NCBI RefSeq assembly: GCF_013003965.1
Contig: NZ_CP053069.1
Location: forward strand, 1 to 64,000
Direction of reading: 5' to 3'
From: Usitatibacter rugosus
GTDB taxonomy: Bacteria > Pseudomonadota > Gammaproteobacteria > Burkholderiales > Usitatibacteraceae
Length of the DNA: 64,000 nucleotides
The notes under the pieces are model-generated. The model was not told the origin of the DNA. It saw only the letters and a list, made by a program, of their open reading frames with translations, and ran no database searches. The translations under genes and the position numbers were made by a program. Below, piece after piece: positions 1-10,568 of this stretch; within the stretch, counting starts at the first letter, position 1; each line of letters opens with the position of its first letter.

Positions 1-1338
1 ATGGATTCACTCTGGCCGTCGCTCGCCGCGGAACTCAAAAGAGATCTTCCGTCACAGCAGTACGACACCTGGATCAAGCCGCTGCGCGCCGAGCGCCACG
101 GCAACCAGCTGGTCCTGCTCGCGCCGAACCACCATGTGCTGCGCTACGTGCGGTCCAACCTGCTTTCGCGCATCGAGTCGCGCGCCGAGCGGGTCGGGGG
201 CTCGGGCCTGAGCATCGACCTGGTGCTCGACGAGAAGCCGGGCGAGGCCGAGATGGTCGTTCCCGAGCCTCTGCCCGTGACGCCCGCCGCCGCGCCGTCC
301 ATGGAGCGCACGCGCGACGAACACCGGCTCAACTCTTCCTTCACGTTCACCAACTTCGTGAACGGCAAGGCGAACCAGATTGCCCGCGCGGCCGCCCTGC
401 AGGTCGCCGAGAATCCCGGCACCGCGTACAACCCCCTCTTCATCTATGGGGGCACCGGGCTGGGCAAGACGCACCTGCTGCAAGCCATCGGCATCGACCT
501 CCTCAAGCGCAACCCGAAGGCCAAGGTGCGCTATATCCACGCCGAGCAGTTCGTGGCCGACGTCGTGCGCGCCTACCAGCACAAGAGCTTCGACTCCCTG
601 AAGCGCTACTACCGCTCCCTCGACCTCTTCCTGATCGACGACGTGCAGTTCTTCGTCGGCAAGTCGCGGTCGCAGGAAGAGTTCTTCTATACGTTCAATG
701 CGCTCTTCGAAGCCCACAAGCAGGTCGTGATCACGAGCGACTCCTTCCCGAAGGAGCTGACGGGCATCGAGGACCGATTGATCTCCCGCTTCGGCTGGGG
801 CCTCACCGTCGCCGTCGAGCCGCCGGAGCTCGAGATGCGCGTGGCCATCCTCCTGAAGAAGGCGGAGCAGGACGGTGTGCGCGTGGACGAGAACGTCGCC
901 TTCTTCATCGCCAAGCACATCCGCTCGAACGTACGCGAGCTGGAAGGCGCCATGAAGCGCGTCCTGGCGTATGCGCGCTTCAACAACGCGCCGGTCACCG
1001 TGGCCACCGCGCGCGAAGCCTTGAAGGACCTGCTGGCCGTGATCAGCCGCCAGGTCTCGATCGAGAACATCCAGAAGACCGTCGCCGACTACTACAAGAT
1101 CAAGGTCGCGGAGATGTATTCCAAGAAGCGGTTCCGGTCCGTTGCCCGGCCCCGCCAGATCGCCATGGCGCTCAGCAAGGAGCTCACGCAGCAGAGCCTT
1201 CCGGAAATCGGCGAGGCGTTCGGCGGCCGGGATCACACGACCGTCCTGCATGCGTGCCGGAAGACGGCAGAATTGCGCGAAGGCGACCCGGATTTCGCGC
1301 GCGATTACGCCCAGATCCAGCAGATCCTGTTGGGATGA
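1..1338 (+). CDS. dnaA: Chromosomal replication initiator protein DnaA
   Basis: DnaA is the AAA+ ATPase that binds DnaA boxes at oriC, melts the origin and loads the helicase; it also regulates its own gene. The 445-residue protein has the usual order: an N-terminal oligomerisation domain (about 1-80), a short variable linker (80-110), the ATPase domain with Walker A GGTGLGKT at about 150-157 and Walker B LFLIDD at about 209-214, and the C-terminal DNA-binding domain with the signature GGRDHTTVLHACRK. The window begins at its ATG, so its promoter and any upstream origin lie outside. dnaN and gyrB follow in the usual order. Length and motifs are normal for the family. Confidence 0.99.
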   Translation: MDSLWPSLAAELKRDLPSQQYDTWIKPLRAERHGNQLVLLAPNHHVLRYVRSNLLSRIESRAERVGGSGLSIDLVLDEKPGEAEMVVPEPLPVTPAAAPSMERTRDEHRLNSSFTFTNFVNGKANQIARAAALQVAENPGTAYNPLFIYGGTGLGKTHLLQAIGIDLLKRNPKAKVRYIHAEQFVADVVRAYQHKSFDSLKRYYRSLDLFLIDDVQFFVGKSRSQEEFFYTFNALFEAHKQVVITSDSFPKELTGIEDRLISRFGWGLTVAVEPPELEMRVAILLKKAEQDGVRVDENVAFFIAKHIRSNVRELEGAMKRVLAYARFNNAPVTVATAREALKDLLAVISRQVSIENIQKTVADYYKIKVAEMYSKKRFRSVARPRQIAMALSKELTQQSLPEIGEAFGGRDHTTVLHACRKTAELREGDPDFARDYAQIQQILLG

Positions 1339-1362
1339 GGACCCTGTATGCCTTCTTTAATA

Positions 1363-1411
1363 CCTGTGGACCGTTTGGGGCCGTCCCAAAAGGGCCGTTT
1401 CTGTCCACAGG
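1363..1411. repeat. Nested inverted repeat in the dnaA-dnaN gap, with DnaA-box-like ends
   Basis: The 207-base gap between dnaA and dnaN contains a perfect 9-base inverted repeat, CCTGTGGAC (1363-1371) and GTCCACAGG (1403-1411). It encloses a second pair, TTTGGG (1374-1379) and CCCAAA (1385-1390). The outer arms carry TGTGGA/TCCACA, the core of a DnaA box; the right arm read as CTGTCCACA matches the consensus TTATCCACA at 7 of 9 positions. It could be a DnaA binding site, part of an origin, or an mRNA hairpin after dnaA. The rest of the gap is plain apart from an AT-rich stretch at about 1509-1545 just before dnaN, where I see no convincing -35/-10 pair. Confidence 0.5.
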
Positions 1412-1545
1412 TTCCGGCGGGTATCGAGAACTTTCATCCCCACCCGAAACACCCTGCAAGCCATTGAGCACGAACGGCATTCAAGAACTGTCCCGCTCCC
1501 GGGGCTCTCCTATTAGCTGTTAACGGTTTTGAATTACCTAAAATC

Positions 1546-2649
1546 ATGTTGAAGATAAAAGCCAGCAACGAGAAGCTCCTGGGCCCTCTCCAGCAGGTCA
1601 CGGGGATCGTGGAACGCCGGCACACGCTGCCGATCCTGTCGAACGTGCTCATCACGGCAGGCGGCGGTCATGTCGACTTCCTCGCCACCGACCTCGAGGT
1701 CCAGATCACCTCGCGGGCGGAGCTCGACGGCGGCGCCGAAGGCGCGGTCACGGTCGGTGCCCGCAAGCTCTTCGACATCCTGCGGGCACTGCCCGCGGAT
1801 GCCGACGTCTCCCTCGAGGCGAAGGACAACCGCATGACCGTGAAGGCGGGCAAGAGCCGCTTCAACCTGCAGACGCTTGCCGCGGGCGATTTCCCGAAGA
1901 TGGTCGAGGCCAAGGACGCGTCGCGGACCCTCACGGTCCCGCAGAACGCGCTCAAGGAAGCGCTGGGCCTGGTGCAGTTCGCGATGGCCGTCCAGGACAT
2001 CCGCTACTACCTCAACGGCGTGCTCTTCTCCGTCGACAAGAACACGCTGCGCGTCGTGGCCACCGACGGCCATCGCCTCTCGTTCGCGAGCCGCGACCTG
2101 GGCAGCGACCACGGCAACGTCGAAGCCATCCTGCCGCGCAAGACCGTGATCGAGCTGATCAAGCTCCTCGGCGACACGGACGAGACGGTGTCGATCGCCA
2201 TGGGCTCGAACCAGGTGCGCTTCACGTTCGGCGGCCTGGAGATCGTCTCGAAGATCGTCGAGGGCAAGTTCCCGGACTACCAAAAAGTGATTCCGGCCCA
2301 ACATAAGAACCAGGTCAGCATCGACCGCGCGACGCTCGCGCAATCGCTCAACCGCGCGGCGATCCTCTCCAACGAGAAGATCCGCGGCGTGCGGCTCGTG
2401 TTCACGAAGAACGCCCTGTCGATCATCTGCACGAACAACGAGCAGGAAGAGGCCGAGGAAGGCCTGGCGCTGGACTACGACGGCGATCCGCTCGACATCG
2501 GCTTCAACATCTCGTACCTGCTCGACGTGCTGAACCATGTCGACTCGGACCAGGTGTCCGTCACGATGGGCGACTCGAATTCGAGCGCGCTCATCCAGAT
2601 CCCCGGCCGCGACGACTTCAAGTACGTCGTCATGCCGATGCGCATCTGA
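1546..2649 (+). CDS. dnaN: DNA polymerase III beta subunit (sliding clamp)
   Basis: DnaN forms the dimeric ring that holds DNA polymerase III on the template and also binds MutS, DnaE and Hda. The 367-residue protein is full length, with three clamp folds of about 120 residues each. It begins MLKIKASNEKLLGPLQQV and ends with the hydrophobic pocket region and the terminal sequence VVMPMRI, typical of proteobacterial clamps. It lies 207 bases after dnaA and 26 bases before gyrB on the same strand, so it probably shares transcripts with both. The ATG is preceded by an AT-rich segment. Confidence 0.99.
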   Translation: MLKIKASNEKLLGPLQQVTGIVERRHTLPILSNVLITAGGGHVDFLATDLEVQITSRAELDGGAEGAVTVGARKLFDILRALPADADVSLEAKDNRMTVKAGKSRFNLQTLAAGDFPKMVEAKDASRTLTVPQNALKEALGLVQFAMAVQDIRYYLNGVLFSVDKNTLRVVATDGHRLSFASRDLGSDHGNVEAILPRKTVIELIKLLGDTDETVSIAMGSNQVRFTFGGLEIVSKIVEGKFPDYQKVIPAQHKNQVSIDRATLAQSLNRAAILSNEKIRGVRLVFTKNALSIICTNNEQEEAEEGLALDYDGDPLDIGFNISYLLDVLNHVDSDQVSVTMGDSNSSALIQIPGRDDFKYVVMPMRI

Positions 2650-2657
2650 ACCCCTAA

Positions 2658-5105
<2,448 letters not shown>

Positions 5106-5145
5106 GAAGCCGGGTCCGCTGGAGCGCCTCGACAAGCTGAACCGC

Positions 5146-6276
5146 TTGAGCGAGTCGCACGGCGAGCTGCGGCTGGGTACCGGCCTCACCACGGCGATCG
5201 TCGCGCTGGTCCTCGCGATCCTCTGCTTCCTCGGCGTGCTCGCGTTCCACTTCCCCGCGTACCTCACGACCCCGGAGCTGCGGAAGGCCTACAACGTCGA
5301 GACGGTGCGGGCCATCATGTTCACCGCGATGGTGGTCTCCGGCGGCGCCTCGCTCGCCTGCATCATCCTCAACCGCGCCCGCTGGGTCGCGACCACGGCC
5401 TTCGCGCTGGTGGCGGTCACCGCGCTCCTGGGCGGCCACAAGGTGCCGGTGCAGGAGTACGCCGCCAACACGCCGTACATCGGGCTGGACTGGTTCATCC
5501 TCGACCTGCTGGGCTCGACGCTGATCTTCATCTTCATCGAGAAGCTCTTCCCGCTCTACAGGAAGCAACCCGTGTTCCGCGCCGAGTGGCAGACGGACTT
5601 CCACCACTTCCTGGTGAACCACCTCATCGTGGGCTTCATCCTGCTGGCCACGAACAAGCTCGTGCACACGGGGTTCGACTGGGCGATCAGCACGACGCTC
5701 CAGGAGTGGGTGCGGGCCCAGCCGTTCTGGCTGGAGCTGATCCTCATCCTCCTGGTGGCCGACCTGGTGCAGTACTGGACGCACCGTGCGTACCACGAGG
5801 TGCCGGTCCTCTGGCGGCTGCACGCCGTGCACCACAGCGCCAAGAGCATGGACTGGCTGGCGGGCTCCCGGCAGCACATCCTCGAGCTCATCCTCACGCG
5901 CTCGCTGATCCTCGCGCCGATCTACGTGCTCGGATTCGACAAGAGCGTGATCGACGCCTACATCATCATCGTGGGCTTCCAGGCGGTCTTCAACCACGCC
6001 AACGTGAGCGTGCGGCTGGGCCCGCTGCGCTACGTGATCGTGACGCCGAACTTCCACCATTGGCACCACTCGCAGGACAAGGCCGCGCTCGACCGCAACT
6101 ACGCCGCGCACTTCGCCTTCATCGACTACTTGTTTGGCACCGCGGTGCGTTCCGACCAGGAATGGCCGGAGCGCTACGGTGTGCTCGGCGACTATGTCCC
6201 GAACGGGTTCCTGAAGCAGCAGGCCTTTCCGTTCACGTGGGACAGCGAGCCGCCGCCACCGCCTCCAAAGGCGTAG
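5146..6276 (+). CDS. Membrane fatty acid hydroxylase / sterol desaturase family protein
   Basis: This 376-residue integral membrane protein carries the histidine clusters of the di-iron fatty acid hydroxylase superfamily: HRAYH (213-217), HAVHH (226-230) and HHWHH (304-308). The N-terminal half has several hydrophobic segments (for example around residues 20-45 and 105-135). Members of the family hydroxylate or desaturate lipids using oxygen at a membrane-embedded di-iron centre; the substrate cannot be read from sequence. The start is a TTG with no clear ribosome site. The frame stays open upstream into gyrB but offers no ATG or GTG, so TTG at 5146 is the best choice. It ends in a proline run and stops 10 bases from a convergent regulator gene. 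Confidence 0.85.
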   Translation: MSESHGELRLGTGLTTAIVALVLAILCFLGVLAFHFPAYLTTPELRKAYNVETVRAIMFTAMVVSGGASLACIILNRARWVATTAFALVAVTALLGGHKVPVQEYAANTPYIGLDWFILDLLGSTLIFIFIEKLFPLYRKQPVFRAEWQTDFHHFLVNHLIVGFILLATNKLVHTGFDWAISTTLQEWVRAQPFWLELILILLVADLVQYWTHRAYHEVPVLWRLHAVHHSAKSMDWLAGSRQHILELILTRSLILAPIYVLGFDKSVIDAYIIIVGFQAVFNHANVSVRLGPLRYVIVTPNFHHWHHSQDKAALDRNYAAHFAFIDYLFGTAVRSDQEWPERYGVLGDYVPNGFLKQQAFPFTWDSEPPPPPPKA

Positions 6277-6286
6277 ATCGAGCGAG

Positions 6287-7252
6287 CTACGCCGAGGTCT
6301 TGAAGCGGCGGCGATACTCGCCCGGCGCCACGCTGGTCACCCGCTTGAACGCGACACGGAAGGTCTCCAGCGAGTCGTAGCCGCATTGCGTGGCGGTATC
6401 CTCGAGGCTCATCTCGCCCGCTTCCAGCAATGCCCGGGCACGTGAGATGCGCTCGTTCTGAAGCCACGCGTTGGGCGACACCCCCATCTGGTCGGTGAAC
6501 CGGCGGAAGAAGGTCCTGGGGCTCATGGCGGAGCGCTGCGCGAGCTCCGTGACGACAATGGGCTGGTCGAGCCGGCGCCGTGCCCAGTCCAATGCCGCTC
6601 CAATGCCGCGTCCCGGGCGCACCGCGACCGGCGTCTCCACGTACTGGGCCTGGCCGCCTTCGCGATGGGGGGCGACCACCATGCGGCGAGCCACCATGTT
6701 GGCGATGCGGGCTCCGTAATCGCGCCGCACGATGTGCAGGCAGGCATCGACGCCGGCGGCGCAACCGGCCGACGTGACGATTTCGCCTTCGTCCACGTAG
6801 AGCACGTCGTCCGCGTATTTCACGAGCGGATAGCGCTCGCGGAAGAGATCGGCATAGAGCCAGTGCGTGGTGGCGCTCCGGCCGTCGAGGAGGCCGGCTT
6901 CGGCGAGCACGAACGAGCCCGAGCAGATCGAGACGATGCGAGCCTTGCGCCGGACGGCGCGCCGCAGCGCTTCCAGGAGCCGGGGCGGAATCGGCGGCGG
7001 TGATTCCGTGTCCCGCCATCCCGGAATCACGATCGTGCGCGCCTCGTCGATCCGCTCGAAGGGCGCGGTGGGAACGACCTGGATGCCCGCGATGCCGCGC
7101 GGCCGCGCTCGGTCGGCCGAGACGATCATCGTCTCGTACCAGGGGACGCCCAGGCTGGGCCGGTCGAGCGCGAACACCTCGGCGGCGATCGAGAACTCGA
7201 AATGTCGGAGGCCATCGTAGGCGACGATGGCCAAGGAGCCGGGGCGCTTCAT
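6287..7252 (-). CDS. GlxA-type AraC regulator with a DJ-1/PfpI-like N-terminal domain
   Basis: This 321-residue transcriptional regulator has an N-terminal class I amidotransferase-like domain (about residues 1-180, starting RPGSLAIVAYDGLRHFEFS and containing a GAFVLAEAG-like nucleophile-elbow region read as SICSGSFVLAEAGLLDG) and a C-terminal AraC double helix-turn-helix (about 215-318, with SPRTFFRRFTDQMGVSP and CGYDSLETFRVAFKR). Such proteins usually regulate amino acid, choline or betaine catabolism. The N-terminal domain is a sensor rather than an enzyme. I chose the ATG at 7252; a TTG nine bases upstream would add three residues. It is divergent from the gene at 7349 and probably controls it. 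Confidence 0.87.
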   Translation of the reverse strand: MKRPGSLAIVAYDGLRHFEFSIAAEVFALDRPSLGVPWYETMIVSADRARPRGIAGIQVVPTAPFERIDEARTIVIPGWRDTESPPPIPPRLLEALRRAVRRKARIVSICSGSFVLAEAGLLDGRSATTHWLYADLFRERYPLVKYADDVLYVDEGEIVTSAGCAAGVDACLHIVRRDYGARIANMVARRMVVAPHREGGQAQYVETPVAVRPGRGIGAALDWARRRLDQPIVVTELAQRSAMSPRTFFRRFTDQMGVSPNAWLQNERISRARALLEAGEMSLEDTATQCGYDSLETFRVAFKRVTSVAPGEYRRRFKTSA

Positions 7253-7348
7253 GTTGGCCAAATCTTACCGGACCTTGTCATTTTGGCCACTCCCTGGGAC
7301 GAGGGACCCCTCGTAGAGTCATGAACCAAGATCTGCGAGGAGAGCGCC
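7253..7348. promoter_or_regulatory. Divergent control region with paired TGGCCA sites and a 16-base palindrome
   Basis: This 96-base gap separates the AraC-type regulator from the divergent exported protein. It holds two copies of TGGCCA (7255-7260 and 7284-7289), 29 bases apart, close to three helical turns. It also holds the palindrome ACGAGGGACCCCTCGT (7299-7314), which has 7-base arms around a 2-base centre. These are plausible binding sites for the neighbouring regulator. A ribosome site (GAGGAGAG) lies just before the start codon at 7349. No clear -35/-10 pair was seen. Confidence 0.4.
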
Positions 7349-7915
7349 ATGACGAACGGACCTGACGACGCCACGCGTCGAGCGATGCTGCAAGCCGCCG
7401 CGGGGCTCGCCGCGAGCACGCTGGGCCTCGACGTTGCGGCCGCCCCGGAAAAGGCCGGCGCCGATGCGCCCGCGAAAATCGGGGAGTTCAACTTCCTCGA
7501 GGGCAAGTGGCGCATCGCGCACCGGCAGCTGAAGGGCAAGGAGTGGGACACCTTCGAGGGCGAGGCGACCTGCTGGACGATCCTCGGCGGCGCGGGAAGC
7601 ATCGAGGAGCTGCGCATCCCGGCGCGGAATTTCGCCGGCCTCGGAATCCGGCTGCTCGACACGAAGCAGCGCGTCTGGGGCGACTACTGGTCGAACGCTC
7701 GCGACGGCGTGATCGTCGGGCCCCCGACGGACGGCGTCTTCCGCGATGGCGTCGGGACTTTCATCTCCGACGGCGAGGACAAGGGCCAGCCGATCAAGGT
7801 GCGCGGCGTGTGGGACCGCATCACCGCGACCACGTGCCGCTGGCGCCAGGGCATCTCGCGCGACGGCGGGAAAACCTGGCAGGACACGTGGATCATGGAT
7901 TGGACGCGCGCCTGA
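7349..7915 (+). CDS. Hypothetical exported protein with a Tat-like signal
   Basis: I do not recognise a specific function for this 188-residue protein. The N-terminus has a twin-arginine motif (TRRAML) followed by a hydrophobic stretch and alanines, consistent with export to the periplasm. The mature part begins near residue 35 with EFNFLEGKWRIAHRQLKG and is rich in tryptophan and glycine, with an ending like RDGGKTWQDTWIMDW. This resembles small beta-barrel proteins of the DUF1579 type, but that is inference from pattern only. A good ribosome site (GAGGAGAG) precedes the ATG. It is divergent from the GlxA-type regulator, its likely controller. Confidence 0.65.
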   Translation: MTNGPDDATRRAMLQAAAGLAASTLGLDVAAAPEKAGADAPAKIGEFNFLEGKWRIAHRQLKGKEWDTFEGEATCWTILGGAGSIEELRIPARNFAGLGIRLLDTKQRVWGDYWSNARDGVIVGPPTDGVFRDGVGTFISDGEDKGQPIKVRGVWDRITATTCRWRQGISRDGGKTWQDTWIMDWTRA

Positions 7916-7937
7916 CGGCGCGCATCCCGGATACCCG

Positions 7938-10532
7938 CTAGCCCGCCTTTTTCTTCTTCTTCTTTGCCGAGGCGGCCTTGGCCTTCGGCTTCGTGACGGC
8001 GGTCTTCACCTTCGTCACGATCTTGAGCTTGGGCTTCGCCTTCACGGGCGGCTTGGCGGCCTTGGCCGGCTTCGCCTTCCCGCCCTTCTTGCCGGCCTTC
8101 GCCGCGAGGAGCTCCAGCGCCTCCTCGAGCGTGACCGTCTTGATCATGTTCTCGTCGGGTAGCGTGGCGTTGACCTTGCCATGCTTCACGTACGGGCCGT
8201 ACTTGCCCGCGTAGAGGGAGACCGCCTGGCCGTCCTCGGGGTGCTTGCCCAGGACCTTGAGGGCACCGCGGCCGCCGGCGGCCTTCGGTTCCTTCAGCAG
8301 CGCCACGGCGCGCTCGAGCGTGATGTCGAACACGCTCTCGGCCTTGGGGATCGACTTGAACTGGCCGTCGTAGCTCACGTACGGGCCGAAGCGGCCGATG
8401 TTCGCGTTCACCTTCTTGCCGTCTTCGGGGTGCGGACCGAGGTCCCTTGGAAGCGCCATCAGTTGCTCGGCGATCTCGAGGTTCACGTTGTCGGGGAGGA
8501 TGTTCTTCGGCACCGAGACGCGCTTGGGCTTCTTGTCGCCTTCCATCTCGCCCAGCTGCAGGTAGGGCCCGAAAGGACCGAACAGGAGCGTGATGACCAT
8601 GCCCGTCTTGGGATCGACGCCGATCTCGCGCTTCTCGTTGGCCGCGCCCTCGGCGCCGTCGACGTTGCGCGTGTAGTCGCACTCCGGATACCCGGGACAG
8701 CCGATGAAGCGGCCGCGGCGGCCGAGGCGCAGCGTGAGCTTGTGCTTGCCGCACTTCGGGCACATCTCGTCGATCTCTTCCTGCGTGACTTCCTTGCGCG
8801 AGACCGATTCCTTCAGGCCGACCTGCGCGGAGAAGTCCTTCCAGAACCGCGCCAGGACCGGAACCCACTCTTCCTTGCCGTTGGAGATGTCGTCGAGCTC
8901 ATCCTCCATCTTCGCGGTGAACTCGTAGTCCACCCAGTGGGCGAAGTGCTCGGAGAGGAATTTGTTCACGACGCGGCCCACGTCCGTGGGCGTGAAGCGC
9001 TTCTTGTCGAGGATGACGTACTCGCGGCGCTGGAGTGTCGAGATGATCGATGAATACGTCGACGGGCGGCCGATGCCGTACTGCTCGAGTGCCTTCACCA
9101 GGCTCGCTTCGGAGAAGCGCGGCGGCGGTTGCGTGAAGTGCTGCTCGCCGTAGAGCTTCTTGATGCCGACCGTGTCGCCTTCCTTGAAGGCGGGCAGGCG
9201 CTTTTCCTCGTCGTCGGAGGGGGCGTCGTCCTGGTCCTCGTGGTACACGGCGTAGAAGCCGGGGAAGATCATCGTCTGGCCGGTGGCGCGGAAGACGTTG
9301 CCGTCGCCGCCCACGTTGAAGTCGACCGCGACGGTGTCGAACTGCGCCGGCATCATCTGCGAGGTGACGGCTCGCTTCCAGATCATCTCGTAGAGCTTGC
9401 GCTGCTCGTCGTTCAGGAAGCCCGCGACCGAATCGGGCGTGCGGGAGATGGACGTGGGACGGATCGCCTCGTGCGCTTCCTGCGCGTTCTTCGACTTGTT
9501 GGCGTAGAAGACCGGGGCCTTGGGCAGGTATTCGGCGCCGTAATTCTTGGTGATGAAGCCGCGGATGTCGGTCATCGCCTCCTTGGAGAGCGTGACGGAG
9601 TCCGTGCGCATGTAGGTGATGAGGCCGGTGACCGTGCGGCCGATGTTCACGCCTTCATAAAGGCTCTGCGCGACCTTCATGGCCCGGTCGGTCGAGAAGC
9701 CGAGCTTGCGCACGGCTTCCTGCTGCAGCGTGGAGGTGGTGAAGGGCGCTGCCGGCGATTTGAGGCGGCGCTTCTTCTCGACCTCGCGGACCTTGGCCGT
9801 GCCGTGGCCGTGCGACTCGAGGAACGCGATGATCTCCTCGTTGCGCTTCGCATCGGGGACGGCGAACTGGTCGAGCTTGTCGGCGTTGAAATGCGTGAGG
9901 CGCGCGGTGAAGCCCAGGCGGTCCTTCTCGCCGTCGAAATGGATCGACCAGTACTCCTGGCTCTTGAATGCGTCGATCTCGTTCTCGCGCTCGCAGATCA
10001 GGCGCAGCGCCGGGCTCTGCACGCGGCCGGCGGAGAGGCCGCGGCGGATCTTCTTCCACAGCAGCGGCGAGAGGTTGAAGCCGACCAGGTAGTCGAGCGC
10101 CCGGCGCGCCTGCTGCGCGTTCACGAGCTCCATGGAGATCTCGCGCGGGTTCTTGACCGCCTCGGTGACCGCGCCTTCCGTGATCTCGTAGAACACGACG
10201 CGGTTGAGCGTCTTGTTCTTCAGCGCCTTGCGCGACTTGAGGATCTCGGACAAATGCCATGCGATGGCCTCGCCTTCGCGGTCCGGGTCCGTCGCGAGCA
10301 TGATCACGTCCGCGTCCTTCACGGCGCGCGCGATGCTGTCGACGTGCTTCGTGTTGCGGTCGATCAGCTCGTACGTCATGCGGAAGTTGTCGTCCGGATC
10401 GACGGCGCCGGTCTTCGGCACCAGGTCGCGCACGTGGCCGTACGAAGCGAGGATCTCGAAATCCTTGCCGAGGTATTTCTTGAGGGTCTTCGCCTTCGAA
10501 GGCGACTCGACGATGAGCAGGTGGGATGCCAT
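7938..10532 (-). CDS. topA: DNA topoisomerase I
   Basis: TopA is the type IA topoisomerase that relaxes negative supercoils by a single-strand break. The 864-residue protein has an N-terminal TOPRIM domain (starting MASHLLIVESPSKAKTLKKY), the active-site tyrosine in TYMRTDS (Y307), one four-cysteine zinc finger (CPKCGKH then CPGYPEC), and three further C-terminal repeats of the form GPFGPYLQLG, GRFGPYVSYD and GKYGPYVKHG. It ends in a long lysine- and alanine-rich tail of about 60 residues, which should bind DNA or RNA non-specifically. It lies downstream of dprA, as in many beta- and gammaproteobacteria. Its stop is 22 bases from a convergent gene. Confidence 0.98.
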   Translation of the reverse strand: MASHLLIVESPSKAKTLKKYLGKDFEILASYGHVRDLVPKTGAVDPDDNFRMTYELIDRNTKHVDSIARAVKDADVIMLATDPDREGEAIAWHLSEILKSRKALKNKTLNRVVFYEITEGAVTEAVKNPREISMELVNAQQARRALDYLVGFNLSPLLWKKIRRGLSAGRVQSPALRLICERENEIDAFKSQEYWSIHFDGEKDRLGFTARLTHFNADKLDQFAVPDAKRNEEIIAFLESHGHGTAKVREVEKKRRLKSPAAPFTTSTLQQEAVRKLGFSTDRAMKVAQSLYEGVNIGRTVTGLITYMRTDSVTLSKEAMTDIRGFITKNYGAEYLPKAPVFYANKSKNAQEAHEAIRPTSISRTPDSVAGFLNDEQRKLYEMIWKRAVTSQMMPAQFDTVAVDFNVGGDGNVFRATGQTMIFPGFYAVYHEDQDDAPSDDEEKRLPAFKEGDTVGIKKLYGEQHFTQPPPRFSEASLVKALEQYGIGRPSTYSSIISTLQRREYVILDKKRFTPTDVGRVVNKFLSEHFAHWVDYEFTAKMEDELDDISNGKEEWVPVLARFWKDFSAQVGLKESVSRKEVTQEEIDEMCPKCGKHKLTLRLGRRGRFIGCPGYPECDYTRNVDGAEGAANEKREIGVDPKTGMVITLLFGPFGPYLQLGEMEGDKKPKRVSVPKNILPDNVNLEIAEQLMALPRDLGPHPEDGKKVNANIGRFGPYVSYDGQFKSIPKAESVFDITLERAVALLKEPKAAGGRGALKVLGKHPEDGQAVSLYAGKYGPYVKHGKVNATLPDENMIKTVTLEEALELLAAKAGKKGGKAKPAKAAKPPVKAKPKLKIVTKVKTAVTKPKAKAASAKKKKKKAG

Positions 10533-10568
10533 GGGCTTATGGGTCTTCTCGGTTCATTCTATAACGCG

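Noticed and set aside
1339-1545. The dnaA-dnaN gap as the certain replication origin
   Set aside because: Only two imperfect DnaA-box-like sites were found and the region upstream of dnaA is outside the window, so origin status cannot be claimed.
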